Assembly (NCBI RefSeq): GCF_014201315.1
Contig: NZ_JACHDY010000001.1
Location: 806,001 to 870,000, forward strand
Direction: 5' to 3'
DNA: 64,000 nt
From: Edaphobacter lichenicola
GTDB taxonomy: Bacteria > Acidobacteriota > Terriglobia > Terriglobales > Acidobacteriaceae
The notes beneath the pieces are model-generated. The model did not search any database. It had not been told where the DNA came from and worked only from the letters and a program-made list of their open reading frames with translations. Shown piece by piece: positions 63,171-64,000 of the stretch. The translations under genes were made by a program, and so were the position numbers. Position 1 is the first letter of the stretch, and each line of letters opens with the position of its first letter.

Positions 63171-64000
63171 AGAAATCTCCAATCTCCTTCGCGTACTTCT
63201 GCTCCACCACCCGCCGCTTCAGCTTCATGCTGGGCGTCAACGTTCCATCCTCCACGCTCCACTCCTCTGCAACCAAGCTCATCCGCTTCATACTCTCAAA
63301 GTTCGCCAGCCCCATGTTCACCTTATCCACGATCTCCTGGTAAGCCTTCACCACCTTCGCGTCCTTCACCAGAGCCGCATGGTCACCAGCGGCGATCCCC
63401 TGCCCCTTCGCCCATCCCTCAAGCGCCGCAAAGTTCGGCGAAATCAGCACGCACGCAAACTTGTGCCTATCCCCCACCAGAGCAGCATGCGCCACCAGCA
63501 CATTCGCCTTCAGCTTATTCTCAATCGGCTGCGGAGCAATCAGCTTTCCACCACTAGTCTTCAGCAGCTCCTTCTTCCTGTCCGTAATCGACAGGTACCC
63601 ATCCTTATCGATATTCCCGATATCGCCAGTCTTGAACCACCCATCGGCAGTAAACGCCTCGGCAGTCTCTTTCTCCTTCTTCCAATACCCCACAAACACC
63701 GAAGGCCCCCTCACCTCCAGCTCGCCATCCGCCGCAAATCGGCACTCCACATTCTTCAAAGCTTGCCCAACCGTCCCAATCCGATGAGCCTCCGGATAGT
63801 TCACCGCAATCACAGGCGAGGTCTCCGTCAACCCATACCCTTCAAAGATCCGTATCCCCACATCCGCGAACCACCCGGCAGAATCCATCCCCAGCGGCGC
63901 ACCGCCCGAGATAAACACCTCCGCCCGCCCGCCAAACGCCTCGCGAATCTTCGAGAACACCAGCTTGTTCGCCATCTTCCAGCTCAGCGAACGAGGCGTC
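63139..64000 (-). CDS. long-chain acyl-CoA synthetase (AMP-forming), truncated at right window edge
   Basis: The C-terminal 287 or so codons of an adenylate-forming ligase. The frame is open through the window edge (I read on past 63975 without a stop), so the N-terminal half lies outside. Motifs are GRAEVFISGGAPL, the adenylation signature IFEGYGLTETSPVIAVN, DGWFKTGDIGNIDKDGYLSITDRKKELLKTSGGK and the catalytic-domain hinge. The late Lys region PSMKLKRRVVEQKY matches FadD/FadD15-type long-chain fatty acyl-CoA ligases. It activates fatty acids with ATP and CoA. The acid phosphatase gene starts within its last 32 bp. Confidence 0.93.
   Translation of the reverse strand, partial: TPRSLSWKMANKLVFSKIREAFGGRAEVFISGGAPLGMDSAGWFADVGIRIFEGYGLTETSPVIAVNYPEAHRIGTVGQALKNVECRFAADGELEVRGPSVFVGYWKKEKETAEAFTADGWFKTGDIGNIDKDGYLSITDRKKELLKTSGGKLIAPQPIENKLKANVLVAHAALVGDRHKFACVLISPNFAALEGWAKGQGIAAGDHAALVKDAKVVKAYQEIVDKVNMGLANFESMKRMSLVAEEWSVEDGTLTPSMKLKRRVVEQKYAKEIGDFYADEATASKG

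Overview
The window looks like a chromosomal segment from an Acidobacteriota bacterium of the Terriglobia/Acidobacteriaceae type (Edaphobacter, Granulicella or Terriglobus-like). This is inferred from gene content, not from a marker gene. The supporting traits are a duplicated orphan MacB-type permease, an Oar-like TonB receptor with a carboxypeptidase-regulatory N-terminus, two sensor kinases with large beta-propeller sensor regions, a GWxTD-domain protein, a sedolisin with Ig-like repeats, the futalosine menaquinone gene mqnD, and many Tat-exported enzymes. I see no rRNA, CRISPR array, transposase, integrase or phage gene. There is one tRNA, tRNA-Lys(CTT).

Layout. 1-9.3 kb: a left-truncated ABC permease, a reduced 3-hydroxyacyl-CoA dehydrogenase-like protein with a 61-residue partner, malQ, a PpiD/SurA-like foldase, an 831-residue orphan permease and an FtsB-like protein. 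9.6-11.5 kb: bioY, mqnD, a terminator and tRNA-Lys. 11.9-15.6 kb: a large secreted S53 peptidase. 15.8-34.4 kb: ten genes on the minus strand. In transcription order they are an MFS transporter, sensor kinase 2, response regulator 2, an Oar-like TonB receptor, an RraA-like aldolase, a SelA-like PLP enzyme, a RidA-like deaminase, a second SelA-like PLP enzyme with an extra C-terminal domain, an amidohydrolase, and finally sensor kinase 1 with response regulator 1. All five enzymes carry Tat or Sec export signals.

34.6-42.5 kb: a bicovalent-FAD oxidase followed by a Tat-exported lactonase-like propeller protein, a Gfo/Idh/MocA oxidoreductase, a GT4 glycogen/maltose-1-phosphate synthase, and a winged-helix/TPR regulator divergent from a secreted protein built of two copies of one domain. 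42.6-51.5 kb: a beta-barrel protein with no plug domain, a GWxTD protein, a MacA-like adaptor and a MacB-type ATPase with no adjacent permease, and an 875-residue secreted protein of unknown function. 51.6-58.5 kb (minus): M24 peptidase, accB, accC, thiE and two APC permeases. 58.6-64 kb: a Tat-exported metallophosphoesterase, a small excisionase-type DNA-binding protein, a phosphofructokinase with pyrophosphate-type signatures, a UlaG/NAPE-PLD-like hydrolase, a class B-like acid phosphatase and a right-truncated long-chain acyl-CoA ligase.

The most notable system is the minus-strand locus at about 19.6-34.4 kb. An outer-membrane receptor, two SelA-type PLP enzymes, a RidA enamine deaminase, an RraA-type aldolase and an amidohydrolase all appear to be sent across the inner membrane. 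They are bracketed by two beta-propeller two-component systems and preceded by an organic-anion-type MFS carrier. Read together, this suggests extracytoplasmic degradation of an N-acylated amino-sugar acid or hydroxy-amino acid. The chemistry is consistent (deacylation, PLP ammonia elimination, enamine hydrolysis, aldol cleavage), but the substrate is not known from the sequence.
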